64,000 nt of DNA from Cricetomys ansorgei. Its lineage: Eukaryota; Chordata; Mammalia; Rodentia; Nesomyidae. This document shows positions 21,813-32,563 of this stretch, piece by piece. Location: contig JAMJFZ010001133.1 of the NCBI GenBank assembly GCA_026225945.1, forward strand, positions 10,537,501 to 10,601,500, given 5' to 3'. Both the position numbers and the translations under genes were made by a program. Position 1 is the stretch's first letter. The number at the start of each line of letters is the position of its first letter. Under the pieces are notes generated by a model that searched no databases, was not told the origin of the DNA, and saw only the letters and a program-made list of their open reading frames with translations.

Positions 21813-22980
21813 CAGAAAAGCTTGATTTAAATCATTCATCTTCTTGAAAGTCTGCTGGCTGCTACATAAACCATGAATTCTCATCTATCCTTCTTTCAGA
21901 GGACAACTGAAGCCCTTCTCCAACAATGACAAGCCAGCTTCTCTACCATGACCTGGTGACGTCCTGGATAGGTCTACAATGGGGACCCTCCAAGAGCCCC
22001 TCCAGAAGATTCTCCCCATCAAGCACAGCCTCGTTCCCAGGCAGCCCTCCCGGACTCCCAGACAGGCTGGCTGGGAACTGAAGGGAGTTTTCTAAATGCC
22101 CTTCAACGTCAGGTTGATGAAGACTTGAACTTCCATTAGTTAGATACCAGTTTCTCCTCCAGTTATTCTGGTGTTTCATGCAAGTTTGGGCCTCTGGATA
22201 GAACAATGTCCTGAAGCAGACCAGTTTCTACTCTGGAAATGGCCAGCTCTCTCCTAAGGTAAGACGAGCCACCTAATTCCTATAACCCAGGGGGAACGCT
22301 TCGTGAAGGAGCGAAAGAGGCCACGTGTGCAATGTGCACACTGAAGGAAACACGCAATCAGAACAGTGAGCCCGTTAGACAGCATTTGTAAAGCAGTGGA
22401 CACTGCAGTAGAAGACAGACGCCTGTCGAGAAGGTCCTCTCAGGCTTTCGTGCCCTGCTCAGTCTGCTTCTCTTGGGTCTAAACCACTCATTCTGATGTG
22501 TGTTTATGACCAGAACAGAAGTGCAGGGAGGCCCGGCCCAGCTCATGCGAAGACTAGGTTCTCCCTCTCTAAGGATCCCACACCTTCTCTTTAGTAAGGG
22601 TTTCCACCGGGTAGGCAAAAAGAGAATCAATCCATGGTTTTATTGATTTCTTCAACTCCGACTGGAAGGTCTACACGCAGCAGGGAGGTGTCGCCTCTGC
22701 TGTTTATTGCTCTACCTGACTGAGAGATCAGTTTTGGGATGGAAACTTAATAGAAACAAATCAGAGGGTTAATTGCCTGCCTGGTGGGAAAGGTGGCAGG
22801 TCTGGCTGAGTTAAGGTCCTTCGCAGACACCAAAACATTGCGACTGACAGTTACCACATCGCCTCCTACTGCAAAGGGACTTTTACAAAATCTCCAACTC
22901 AAACCAACTCTCTGCCTGCCAGAATCCAGGACACCAACATGGGGCTGGGAAGGAGAGAGTGGGCAGCCTTGACTTGCTCC
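21813..22980. other. Unassigned SINE-free DNA
   Basis: Left part of an almost repeat-free 5-kb interval. Several short frames without domains. No splice-bounded exon identified. Confidence 0.4.
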
Positions 22981-22984
22981 ACCC

Positions 22985-23255
22985 ACTCCCTCCCATCCCT
23001 AAAGTAAAGTCAAATGAGCTGAGAAGCCCAGTAAGGCCTGTTAACCCAGAAGCCCGCCTCCAATTAAGGTGTTATTGCTCTTTTAAAACCGAGTATGGAC
23101 GGCCTGGCTGCTCCAGATCCCGGAGGCTGTAGCACGGTAATTGTCACTTAGCCACTTAACTCCCCGCAGCCCTGCTCAGTCACTCCTTGTGGTTTATCTC
23201 TCAGCCAATTACTGCTGTCATTTGCGTTTCAATGTGTGGAATCACAGGCCAGGCC
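22985..23255. promoter_or_regulatory. Candidate conserved non-coding element
   Basis: Repeat-free stretch with three homeodomain-type cores (CAATTAA near 23061, TAATTG near 23138, CAATTA near 23206) and a RUNX-type TGTGGTTT at 23188-23195. No ORF. Motif clustering is seen directly. Enhancer function and conservation are inference and untested. Confidence 0.35.
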
Positions 23256-23640
23256 CGGGTACACTGCGGGAGAGAAACCCCTTAAAGGACAGGAACCTAC
23301 CAACACCCACGGGCTGATGGGATGAGACACAACCAGCCCACTGGTGTGGGAGCAGCAAAGGGACTTCCTGGAAGGAGAGGCCCACTGAGCTCCAGCTGTG
23401 TTCTTCTGCCTCTTTACCAAGGCATCCCCGAAGAAGAAAAATCTCACTTAAAATGTCAGTTACAAATGAGGATGGGGCAATCTTTAAAAAGCAGTGGAAA
23501 TTTAGCTGTAGCGTGATTGCAAACAGGAGGCAAGAGAAGTACAGAAGATTGTTGCAAGGAATGATTGCCAAGTCAGAACAGGCAAGAGCCATGGATGTCA
23601 AAGCAGAGAGGCCTCAATTCAGGCCACACTGCTCTTTCAA

Positions 23641-23642
<2 letters not shown>
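23256..23642. other. Unassigned DNA
   Basis: No repeat seen. The 119-codon minus-strand frame (23242-23601) has no domain. Confidence 0.4.
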
Positions 23643-23678
<36 letters not shown>

Positions 23679-23718
23679 CATGTACATGTGTGTGCATGTG
23701 TGTGCATGTGTATGTCTA
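23643..23718 (+). repeat. (TG)n microsatellite
   Basis: About 16 perfect TG units, then TGTGCATG variants. No SINE is attached to it. Confidence 0.95.
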
Positions 23719-24759
23719 TAAAAGCAGGCACCATCCCTTTCTTGCTCTGCCCTAAAGTCTTAGGGAACTTGGGAATCTCCTCAGCTAGCCCTGACTGCAC
23801 ACACCTAGAACTTGTTTTTGGGATCTCTTGTATTTTAGGTCGGGCACCGTACATCTGTGCTCCCTCACTGGGCTGACTGAGGCTGAAAGATCAAGAAGTG
23901 TAGGCCACAGCCTAGGATTCATAGGGAGGCTGCCTCAAAGAGGACCCTCCCTTCCCCAAAAAGATTCCTTAAAGATTGGGTCAGATGTGAATGGTTTCAG
24001 TAGGATCAGAAATGGAAAACCATGAAACAAAAACTTGTGAATCCATGTGTCCAGAGTCAGGTTTGGCAAAGATGTCCTTCCTGGTGTCTGAGTGGAGTGG
24101 ATCTTGGTTTTTTTAGGGTTTGGTTTCCTCTGCCTTCCAGATAAACGCAAAATTCCCTGCACTGTATTATAGCTTTTACTCCTAAAGGTTTAAACTGCTC
24201 CTGCCTGCCCAGACAGTTTCCTAGCTCACATGAATTAATTTACCCAAAGGATACACACACGCCCTGGCCACTGGAGGTAGAGTGTAAAAACTGAGGCAGG
24301 CAGGGTCTTTGGGGACACAGCTCCCACCTGACAGAGTGGGGATACTGTTGAGCCAACGGGGAGACAGGACTAGCCAGCTGGGTGGGGAGCCAACTCCAGC
24401 CTGTTATCATCTGTGAATCTCCAACTGAACAGCAGGACGGCTATGAGCAGCAAGCACCCTCTGACATCCCATCCTCCACAATTCCGGCTACCACGGGAGG
24501 AGGGCCTAAGCCGAAGAGACCTGTTCTAGCTGGAGCTATCTCTGCCTGTCTCTGGGTTGAAAATAAAACTCTGAACTTCTCTGCCAATGAGCTCTGCCAG
24601 GCTCGATGACGTCCCAGTATGCCGATTCTATTTGCAGGCAAGGTCCCTGTGCACCAGGTAAGGAGGAGTCTGTGAAGAGGACTCAGGGAAGGTGGGCCTG
24701 ACTTCCCACCGTGCACAGACAAGAGCTGAAAAGAGCTGCTGAGGTGCCAGTAATTGCAC
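23719..24759. other. Unassigned SINE-free DNA
   Basis: Contains a 75-codon plus-strand frame (24382-24609) with no recognised domain, and a possible 20-bp micro-exon-like interval at 24638-24657 (see findings). Nothing else recognised. Confidence 0.4.
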
Positions 24760-25060
24760 ACGTCAGCGAGGGCTGTGCAAGGAAGAGTGGGCCCAGAGAG
24801 AGCTAATTGCTATCCTCCGGCTATGTGCTCCTCTGTGAATACCAGAGCGGGAAATCTGATCTGTGCAAAGCAAAGGAAAACCACTAGTAAAATAAAGCGA
24901 GGCAGCAGCTGGCCCACGCTGGCCACGACTGCCGATTTGTTCTCTCTCATCTGCTGCCGGCCTTGTTATTAAGAAAATCTATAAATGTGAAGCTGCTGGA
25001 TTTTTTGCTCATTTCTGTCATCACATTGGTGACAACTGAGCACGGAGACCGGCTACTCAG
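24760..25060. promoter_or_regulatory. Candidate conserved non-coding element
   Basis: Repeat-free and balanced in composition, with 'gagctaattgctatcc', 'ctataaatgtgaagctgctgg' and 'tcacattggtgac' words typical of developmental non-coding elements. No coding frame. Function is inference. Confidence 0.3.
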
Positions 25061-25094
25061 ATACATGGTGGCCCCAGGGTGAACTTCCTAATTG

Positions 25095-25460
25095 AGAACC
25101 CCACAAGCCTAACTTTCTCCTTTCCGCGTGTTTGCAAGGTGTTTCTCCCCCGAGTTGAACAATCATTTGAACCTCTCCTGCTCTTTCTTCCACTTCTTCC
25201 ATCTGTTTCTCAGCTCATTAATAGCCCGCTTTCTGGGTCGTGAAGTGTGCAATAAGCTGCTCTTTTTCTTTTGTCTCAAGGCCAAAAGACTTTCTGGAAA
25301 GGCAAGTTCCTCTCCTCCGGCCCTCCCCACCGTGAGTGACAGCCCAGTGGAGCTTTGGCAGCCTGCTACGGATGGCCAAGAGCACCGAGCCGCCCAATCA
25401 GCAGCACGGATCCCGGCCCACTGAGACAAGGGAGCAGCCTTCCGTCGGCTTGGCTGCTGC
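25095..25460. promoter_or_regulatory. Candidate regulatory element with CpG cluster and CCAAT box
   Basis: Several CpGs lie within about 150 bp (25315-25460) in an otherwise CpG-poor window, with a perfect NF-Y type CCAATCAG at 25394-25401. No TATA box or open frame with domain is evident. It could be an enhancer or a minor non-coding promoter. Confidence 0.35.
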
Positions 25461-26740
25461 CACCCAAGGTCCTCACAGTGGCCTCTGCCTGTGGTCCTGC
25501 CTCTTTCGCAAAGGACTTCATAGAATATCTGCCCTCGGGTTCATCTTTCTCCCCTTGGCTCAGCCAGATTTATTTTGACTCGCTGGGAAGAGCCTTAGCT
25601 CCTCCCACTTTACCACGCCCCGCATTTTCATCTTCCCCCAGTCTTGACAGCCCCAAAATCAATGGCTATGTCACATGTGGGTAATCCAGATGATAGCGAG
25701 AGCCTGTCTTGGACCTCAGTGCCTCCCTAGGCCTCCCCACAGACCTGCAGAGACCCTCTGACTGATGGTCCACCCTGCAAGCTTTTTATATTTTATTTCA
25801 CTCACATTTCTCAAAACCGGCTCCCAGAATCCAAAGACTAGATCACAGCCCCTTAGCTCATGCCCAAGCCCTCCTCCTCCTCCAAGTCTGTCATTGTTCC
25901 AAGCCTCTTAGCATGGCGTCTGAAGGACATTCCTTCCATTGTCACCATGCCCCGTCCTTCATCAATGCCCTGCCCCACTAGGGATCTACCAGCCCCTGCT
26001 CGGGCTCCATCATCCCCACAGTTCAGGTCTACCTTCCACTTCACCCAGTTAAACCTGCGATTTTATTCAGGGGCTCACCAACTGCAGACTAGGCTAATAT
26101 GCTGCTCTCCCTGGCTCCTGTAACCCTGAGACAGAGCTCTGTTGCGGCACTGAATTCCTAGGGCTTGTGTCCAGTATCTCTGTCTAGTCTCAGAACCCGA
26201 GGACACACCATGAACACCTGTTACACACAGACTCTCAGCATTTGGGATACTGGATTTGGACTTTCAGATTACTGGTTAATACCATCCGTTTCTTACCACA
26301 GGGCAATCAATCAATACCTGAGTCTGAATTAGATCCATTTGGGAGTTATCTATTTAAAGGCAGCAGACTTCCAGACACCAAAGATCGTGCCCATGTAACA
26401 TATTTTGTCTGGCAACTTCTGTGCCGTGGAGTACTTAGCACGATGAAGACAATGACGGTGATGATGACGTCAACCATGACAGGAAGTGGGAGATGATTAG
26501 ACATCCTTTTATTCTCTGAGGCTGTGGAGCTGCTTAAAACAGCACAGGATGAGTCACAGCAAGACAGCTCACTTATCTTGAAATCTTAGCTAACCAGGAT
26601 CTAGCCTGGCCTGGATCCTCAGTCAGCCATGCTTCTGAGAAAACAAAGTATGTACCAGAAAGTGCACACACCAGAGCCCCGGTTGAGAACTCACGGTTGT
26701 ATAATCTGCCTTCGGAATGCTTTTTCTCGTTTTAAGTCTT
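25461..26740. other. Unassigned SINE-free DNA
   Basis: No SINE until 26741. Short frames at 25853-26123 on both strands lack domains. A small GATGA-rich patch lies near 26440-26475. Confidence 0.4.
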
Positions 26741-26965
26741 CCGAGGAATTGGCTCAGTGGATAAAGAACTTGTGGCGCAAGTCTGAGGACTAGGGATTGT
26801 ATCCGCAGCGCCCGGGTAAATGCTGACATGGTAGCCATCCTGTAATTTCAGCATGCAGGAGGGCAAAGAAAGAATCCCTGGAACAAGCTGGCCAGCTAGA
26901 CTAGTCAAGCTGGGTTCAACTGACAGACCCTGCCACAATATATAAAATAGACAACATCAACGTAG
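26741..26965 (+). repeat. B4 SINE
   Basis: 'ccgaggaattggctcagtgg', 'ataaagaacttgtggcgcaag', 'gacatggtagccatcctg', 'aagctggccagctagactag', 'tgacagaccctgcc' in B4 order. Confidence 0.8.
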
Positions 26966-27068
26966 TGCGTACACACGTACACACAGACCAGCACGCGCAC
27001 GCACATGCACACACACGCCTACACACTTGTGCCTATATACATAGAAACATGCACATACACATGCACGT
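26966..27068 (+). repeat. CA-rich degenerate microsatellite
   Basis: Alternating purine-pyrimidine ACAC/GCAC/TACA units continuing from the B4 3' end. Confidence 0.85.
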
Positions 27069-27634
27069 ACACATATAGATACAAAAAACAAAGCCCATAT
27101 CCTCTTTAATGATCAGTGTGATCTCGTTCCCCATGAACAAAAATAGCAGAAGAGCAGAGTGGAAATGGGATCCCAGGAACCAACAGGAACTTGGGTAAAA
27201 GAGGACAGAGGCAAACTTTAAAGGAATACAAAGACAGCAAGCTGGGGCCTTTCACAGAACAATGAGTTCTACACAGAACCTCAGACCCAGGTGACAACAG
27301 CCCGCAGTTACAGGCGGAATACTTTCCCTACAGCGATGACTGGGATAACAAGAGACGGGCAAAGCTTCTGTAGTACTCTCTGCTGGCAAAGGACATCTAG
27401 AGTAGTTTAAGAAGCATTATCAAGGAGCTTCATGAGAACACTTTAGCATTACTGAAGTAGCCTGCATTTATCTGGAGATGGTAGAAACGACAGGGGTCAC
27501 CTGAGAAATGAGCCATTGTTCAAGGTGGAACTGGAGAGTCACCACGCCACACACCTTGCGTACCAGGCGTGTGCAGCCTAACGCAATTCAATGCTCAGGG
27601 AATACATTTTGATATGCATTTTATTTTAAGGCAT
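27069..27634. other. Unassigned DNA
   Basis: Nothing recognised. Confidence 0.4.
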
Positions 27635-27645
27635 GGGGGGGGGGG
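27635..27645 (+). repeat. Poly(G) run
   Basis: Eleven G, followed by AAA. Confidence 0.85.
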
Positions 27646-27782
27646 AAACCTAGCAAATATAACATGGACTCTTCATGAAAAACGCAAATGGACTAAGATA
27701 ATATTTAAGCTGATGGAAGAGCAATAGAGGAAAGTATTTCAAGGCAGCTCCAGTTGGGAAACAATTTTCTGTTGGTAGACGA

Positions 27783-27977
27783 GTCGCATGTAGCCCAGGC
27801 TAGCCTGAAACTTGCTTCATAGCTAAAGATAATCTTGAACTTCTGCTTCCAGCTCACAATGACTTTGGAAATTACAGGCATGCATCACTGGGACTGTTTC
27901 TATGAGGTGTTGAGGATTGAACCTAGGGCCTTGCAAATACTAGGTCAGCACTCTATTGATGTGCCACACCCCCAGCC
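27783..27977 (-). repeat. RSINE1/B4-type SINE
   Basis: Plus-strand reading shows 'gtagcccaggctagcctgaa' (B1-like reverse), 'aattacaggcatgcatcac', then the ID-like head in reverse, 'ggattgaacctagggcc' and 'cactctattgatgtgccac'. Confidence 0.8.
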
Positions 27978-28711
27978 TTTCATCGGTGTGGACCACCAGT
28001 CCCTGTTACTCTCCCTTGCCCTCTCCCCCCACCTTCTTCCTCCTTATCTCAGACCCCTTGGGTGTACAGAAGCAGCTTGGATGTGGGAGATGGTGAGAGC
28101 CAGGTTTTCTTTAGTTCTTTCGTAATAGCCACATAGCCACACGGCCACTATTTCCTGGGTACAACCAAGGAAAACACCAGGAAGTGGACCACAAGGGACA
28201 CCTGGTTACTCTTCAGCAAAGATGGGAGCTTGACAAGGAAGAAACGAAAGGATTCTCGAATTTATGAAAGGGGAAACTCCCAGAGTATTTCAAGAATGAA
28301 TATAGTTCAGGGAAAGAAAGAGTGAGGGGTTGGCAGAAAAGGGGGAAAAGGGATCTTTTCAATGATATGGAGAGTGAATGAAGTGAAAGGACGGGAGGAG
28401 GCTGAAGCTTGAGGTGCACTGACCCTTCCCACAAAACCGGAGATGGCGTGGCTGCGTCTCTGAAGTCACTGTTCTCCCTGGCGACAAGACGGAAGTAAAC
28501 ACTGTCACAAGGTGGGGACCACATCTCACTGCACTCCGTTCAAGGTTGCTCTGCCAGTCTCCTGAACTGGCCCCCCCCAGCTGGGGTGCCCTTCTGTCAC
28601 CCTGTCTGTGTTAAGAAACTGCTTTGGGAAATTACTTATTTAAACTAAAAAACTTACAGTTCTTCCACACCTTTTTCCCCTCAACCACAAAGTATAAGAA
28701 TAAAAAGAAAA
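27978..28711. other. Unassigned DNA
   Basis: Purine-rich interval at 28230-28400 without tandem order. The 103-codon minus-strand frame (28213-28524) has no domain. Confidence 0.4.
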
Positions 28712-28792
28712 GTCGGGCGGTGGTGGCGCACGCCTTTAATCCCAGCACTTGGAGGCAGAGGTGGGCGCATCGTTGCCAGTTTGAGGCCAGCC
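28712..28792 (+). repeat. B1 SINE, 5' part (young-looking)
   Basis: 'gtcgggcggtggtggcgcac', 'gcctttaatcccagcacttgg', 'aggcagaggtgggcgcatc', 'gtttgaggccagcc' with few changes from the B1 consensus. The right half is missing; a GGAA microsatellite begins instead. The GGTGGTGG wording is typical of cricetid B1 copies (inference). Confidence 0.9.
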
Positions 28793-28861
28793 AAGAAAGA
28801 AAGGAAGGAAGGAAGGAAGGAAGGAAGGAAGGAAGGAAGGAAGGAAGGAAGGAAGGAAGGG
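28793..28861 (+). repeat. (GGAA)n microsatellite
   Basis: About 17 GGAA units in perfect register after 'aagaaaga'. Tandem ETS core motifs. The Lys-Glu-Gly-Arg repeat frames through it are artefacts. Confidence 0.95.
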
Positions 28862-28884
28862 AAAAAAGGATTAACAAAATAAGT

Positions 28885-28985
28885 TTTGTATTTATTTAAC
28901 ACCTATTATGTGCTTGATCCTGAGAGTTCTCAAAATTCTCTCATTTTCAAAATTGAGGTTAATCCTATTTTGCACATATAAAGTA
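28885..28985 (-). repeat. MIR-type relic
   Basis: 'tatttatttaacacctattatgtgc', 'ttaatcctattttgcac' follow the reverse MIR/L2 3' end and core wording. Confidence 0.5.
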
Positions 28986-29079
28986 GGTCAATTTACATAG
29001 AGATAATATTTTGATGAGTATTTATAATGCACTCAAAACCTGCAAATATGCCAAAAGTTTAAAGCTATAAAAGTCTGAA

Positions 29080-29240
29080 TTTTAATCCTGTGTTATATAT
29101 AAGTTGTCAGCTTTGGGCATGTCACTCACCATCTCTGGACACTGACCTCTTGATCAGTTGGATGGAGAACGGAATTTCCTTGTTGTTGGGAAGATGTAAT
29201 GAAAGATCAAGCAGTGAGTAGAATCTGGCATGTGGCCACT
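29080..29240 (+). repeat. MIR SINE (ancient)
   Basis: 'aattttaatcctgtgttat', 'ctttgggcatgtcactcacc', 'gatcagttggatggagaacgg', 'gggaagatgtaatgaaag', 'gaatctggcatgtggcc' follow MIR order. Confidence 0.6.
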
Positions 29241-29242
29241 AA

Positions 29243-29315
29243 GCCATCATTCAGCCAGTACATATTTACTGAGTATCTACTGTGTGCCAGGATTTATCCC
29301 AGGCATGGACCTGCA
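29243..29315 (-). repeat. L2 3' end relic
   Basis: 'cattcagccagtacatatttactgagtatctactgtgtgcc' is the reverse complement of the L2 3' terminus. Confidence 0.6.
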
Positions 29316-30224
29316 AGAAGCTTAACAACAGAAAACAGAACCAATATTCCTTCCTTCACCCTTCATATGCCATCAACAGGAGCTACCAAGGGCTCTGCAA
29401 ACCTGCCACTGAAACCAAGTGGGCATGGAACGAACTTTCCAAACACCATATTTTCAAGATCTCAGTGTAGCCTGAAACAACAGTTGTATCTTCAAGTGAG
29501 TTCTAGCCTGTGGCCCAGAGGTCTGAGCACAAACACACTGTGGCTACTGGACCTTGGCTATTCACCCAGGAACCAGAAAGGACAGTTCTGGAGAGACCCA
29601 GGCCCAGGTGCACACAGCAATGGAACTCAAAGTGATAGGCATTGCTGTTGCTTTGGGCTCTTAAAATGAGAAAGGGGATTTATGGGGAGGATGCCGGGGG
29701 AGGGGGGAATTGTGGAGCTACTCAGAGGAAGCTCCCACATGAACTGCTCCATTGTTTCTGGAACTCTGAGTCATTCTCACTTTTCCTCCCCATTCCTTCC
29801 CAACCCTCCCTTTGGTGTCCTGTGTGTTCACAAGGGACACAATGGAGTCTTTGTTTACGAGACTCTACTGTGCAATAAAACTAGATATTAGAGCAAGAAT
29901 AAATGCGCAAAATGTGAGGACAATAAAATTGATAGGAATTGTGTATTCCCTATACTTTCTTATCTATAACATTACTCTTAATAGCAAACTTGCAACAGCA
30001 ACAAAAAATTACATTTATAATACTAACTATATCCAACATAGAAATATGTGCTTGATCTACATGCATACACACGCGACTCAAAAATAAAAGTTTTGCAAAG
30101 CTGAAACATAATTCTGAGTCCTTCGTTTTTGCTCCTGACACAACCAACCACCTCATCTCACAAGTAAGAATCTTCAGTTCTTTTCAGTGGGTGAGGCAGT
30201 AAGGTACGGGAAGCCAGAAGCACT
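29316..30224. other. Unassigned DNA
   Basis: The 156-codon plus-strand frame (29199-29669) starts inside MIR/L2 relics and shows no domain, so it is not called. AT-rich at 29870-30100. Confidence 0.4.
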
Positions 30225-30345
30225 GTGTAGCCCAATATACTTGGCTTTGAATCTCAACCCTATTCAGTTCTCACTATCTACCATCAAGAAGGGTTTTAAA
30301 TGTCACCAGGCCTCATTAACATCATCTGAAAACCAGGATTTGCAA
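30225..30345 (+). repeat. Possible MIR relic
   Basis: 'acttggctttgaatctcaacc' and 'ggcctcattaacatcatctgaaaa' resemble the MIR head and core. Diverged. Confidence 0.4.
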
Positions 30346-30544
30346 GAACTAAGTAAGAAGGACGTAAGAAGAGGCTTCAGAAACAGCTGTCTTCCAACCT
30401 CCCTCCCCCAACATGTGCCCTCAAAATCTTTAATTTCCCTCCACTATTACCACAGTTCTTCTTACCCATAGTCTTCACCTGGTTTTCAGCCTATTGGAGG
30501 CAACTGTTCTAAACTAGCTCAGACCTACTATCAGAAGCGGCTTT

Positions 30545-31000
30545 CAAAACTTAGAAATTTGATGATGGCACTCGCTCCCTCAAATCTTTGGCAATCACAT
30601 TCAGAGCAAATCTGTATTCAGAGCAAAGTCCATATGTCCCCAACCATCTGTCCAGGTTCGTCCATACCTGCCCCTATGTTACCATAGTCCCCCATGTTCC
30701 AGGACCAAAGTCACTGTTCCTGGAACACACCATCTGCTCGGGTGTACTACTATTACTGTCCCCCAATGGGTGCCACCCTCATTCCACCCCTCCCATCTGC
30801 AGAGACCCTTGTCCCCATCAAGGATAGCTAAAGTTTCACTTCCTCTATGAAAGTCTCCTGGCTTCCTGGGCTGACTAAGGGAGGCTAAACTTGTGCACTG
30901 GCAATGCCTTCTCTATTTCACTACTTAGTTATGTGTCCAAAGTCGCTTGACTGTAAGGCTCCTGTAAAATCAGAGTTAAGTCTCATACTTTCTTATTCCA
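30545..31000 (+). repeat. L2 LINE fragment (ancient)
   Basis: Follows the L2 3' region: 'cagagcaaagtccatatgtcc', 'ctgttcctggaacacacc', 'tatgaaagtctcctggctt', 'ttcactacttagttatgtg', 'actgtaaggctcctgtaaa'. Confidence 0.6.
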
Positions 31001-31739
31001 AGAGGAAGGAACCAGAATACACATAGAATCAAATCAAATCAAGCCCAAACCTTGGCTGAGTTGTAGTGGAATGAGCATTTGATCTTCTGATATTTTGATC
31101 TGGCACCATGACTGCTCTAGTAAAGACCACCTTCAATGGCCTGTGTGATTCGGCTTCCTGGGTGTAGATTTTTGGAATGCAGAAAGGAATGTTAGTCTGA
31201 GGCACCAGTTATTATCTAAGCAATTGATGCTTGAATTATCCTTCCTTTGTTATCTTCTTTTGTTTGCATTAATGCTAATGAAAAGGATTTCTGTAATCCC
31301 TCCTCAGTGACTAATAAGGAGATTCGAGAACACCCATGTCTCTTGGTCTTGACCTTCACCTAGTGGCAACAAGTGGTCAGCCAACCTGGCATTTAGGGAA
31401 GTGGATTATAGGATTCTGTTTATTAATGCAAAAGAAGACTTTGTATCTGGGGCAGAGCTTTCAATCAATAAATCACCTGGGCAATCAGGCTAAGGGGCTC
31501 AGTCAGCAGTTCAGTTCATCCAGAGTTCAGCCCATGGAGACTGCAGCCCTCTGCCTAGGTTGTTCCAGTTTGCATCTCAGAGAATTGTCTCTTGTTATTT
31601 ACCGACCCACATGAGACAAACTAACAACTATAATTGGCTCCTGAGGTTCTGTCCAGAGGTTCAGCCCAAAGGTTCAGAGGCTGTTCGTTCTTCCATGGAA
31701 AAATCAGGCATGAGTAATGAAGAGTGTCTTCCTTGCCGG
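31001..31739. other. Unassigned DNA, possibly part of a MaLR internal region
   Basis: Lies on the distal side of a minus-strand MaLR element. I cannot recognise its body or a second LTR here. Confidence 0.35.
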
Positions 31740-32558
31740 TACTGAACTGGCCAACTACCATTAGACACTCTTTCCAACAACACTCAGTTTCTAACATCTG
31801 GAGCTCACTCATAATCACCTGGGTTCCAAAGAACTTGGATGTCCCACCTCTCCAGCTCCGCCAGCCACAACACATGCAGCTTGTCTCACAGGCTCAATTT
31901 GGCTCCTCCTTCACACTTAACTGCTGTCTCTGGTGGTCTTCCTACAGTCCTAGAATCTCCACTGCTGGAGTCTTCACTACAACTGAAGCTGTAGCTTCAG
32001 AAACGGCCTCTCCTGGCCTCTCACAGTACCAAGCCTCAGTTGCTCCCCATGACCCCTTCAACACAGCAATTTTTATGCAACCCAAACCAGCATCACATGG
32101 ACGACTTACATATTATCAACTTCTCCTGCCAGCTTGAGATGCAGCTTTGACCTCTCTAGACCACAGCTTCTGTGTGCTGAGCCCGAGGAAATATTTCTCA
32201 GAAGATTTCAACTCAATAATACTGATCTCTTATTAATAACAGCTGATTTTGAGCCTCAGCAAACGAGCATCCATTGTTCTAGTAAAGCAAAAGTTTCGCA
32301 TCCACAGAGTCTTAATAGAAAATATCACACAACTGACCAGCCCAGAGGGAATCTTTGCTTCCCCCTGAAACTACTTCACAAGCCAGACCTCCATAGTCTG
32401 CATTTCTTAAAATACTTCTATCTTCCAAGTTCCCACAGAACAGCCAACTAAGCTACAAGCACTCAATGGCTTTTCCAGACCAAAGTTCAAAACACTTCCA
32501 CATTCCTCCCCAAAATAACATGGTCAGGTTGATCACAGCGATATCCTCTCTGGTACCA
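31740..32558 (-). mobile_element. MaLR (ERV-L class) internal region
   Basis: Wording matches the non-coding internal part of rodent MaLR elements: 'ggcctctcacagtaccaagcc', 'cacagcttctgtgtgctgagc', 'tgaaactacttcacaagcc', 'aagttcccacagaacagcc', 'cactcaatggcttttcc'. Next to the LTR, the reverse complement of 32541-32558 reads TGGTACCAGAGAGG, a Leu-tRNA-type primer binding site. The plus-strand frames of 137 and 105 codons here are antisense to the element and not genes. Confidence 0.7.
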
Positions 32559-32563
32559 ATTTC

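Noticed and set aside
29199..29669. 156-codon plus-strand frame
   Set aside because: Begins inside MIR/L2 relics and has no domain.
31724..32451. 137- and 105-codon plus-strand frames
   Set aside because: They lie antisense within a MaLR internal region that is non-coding in its own family.
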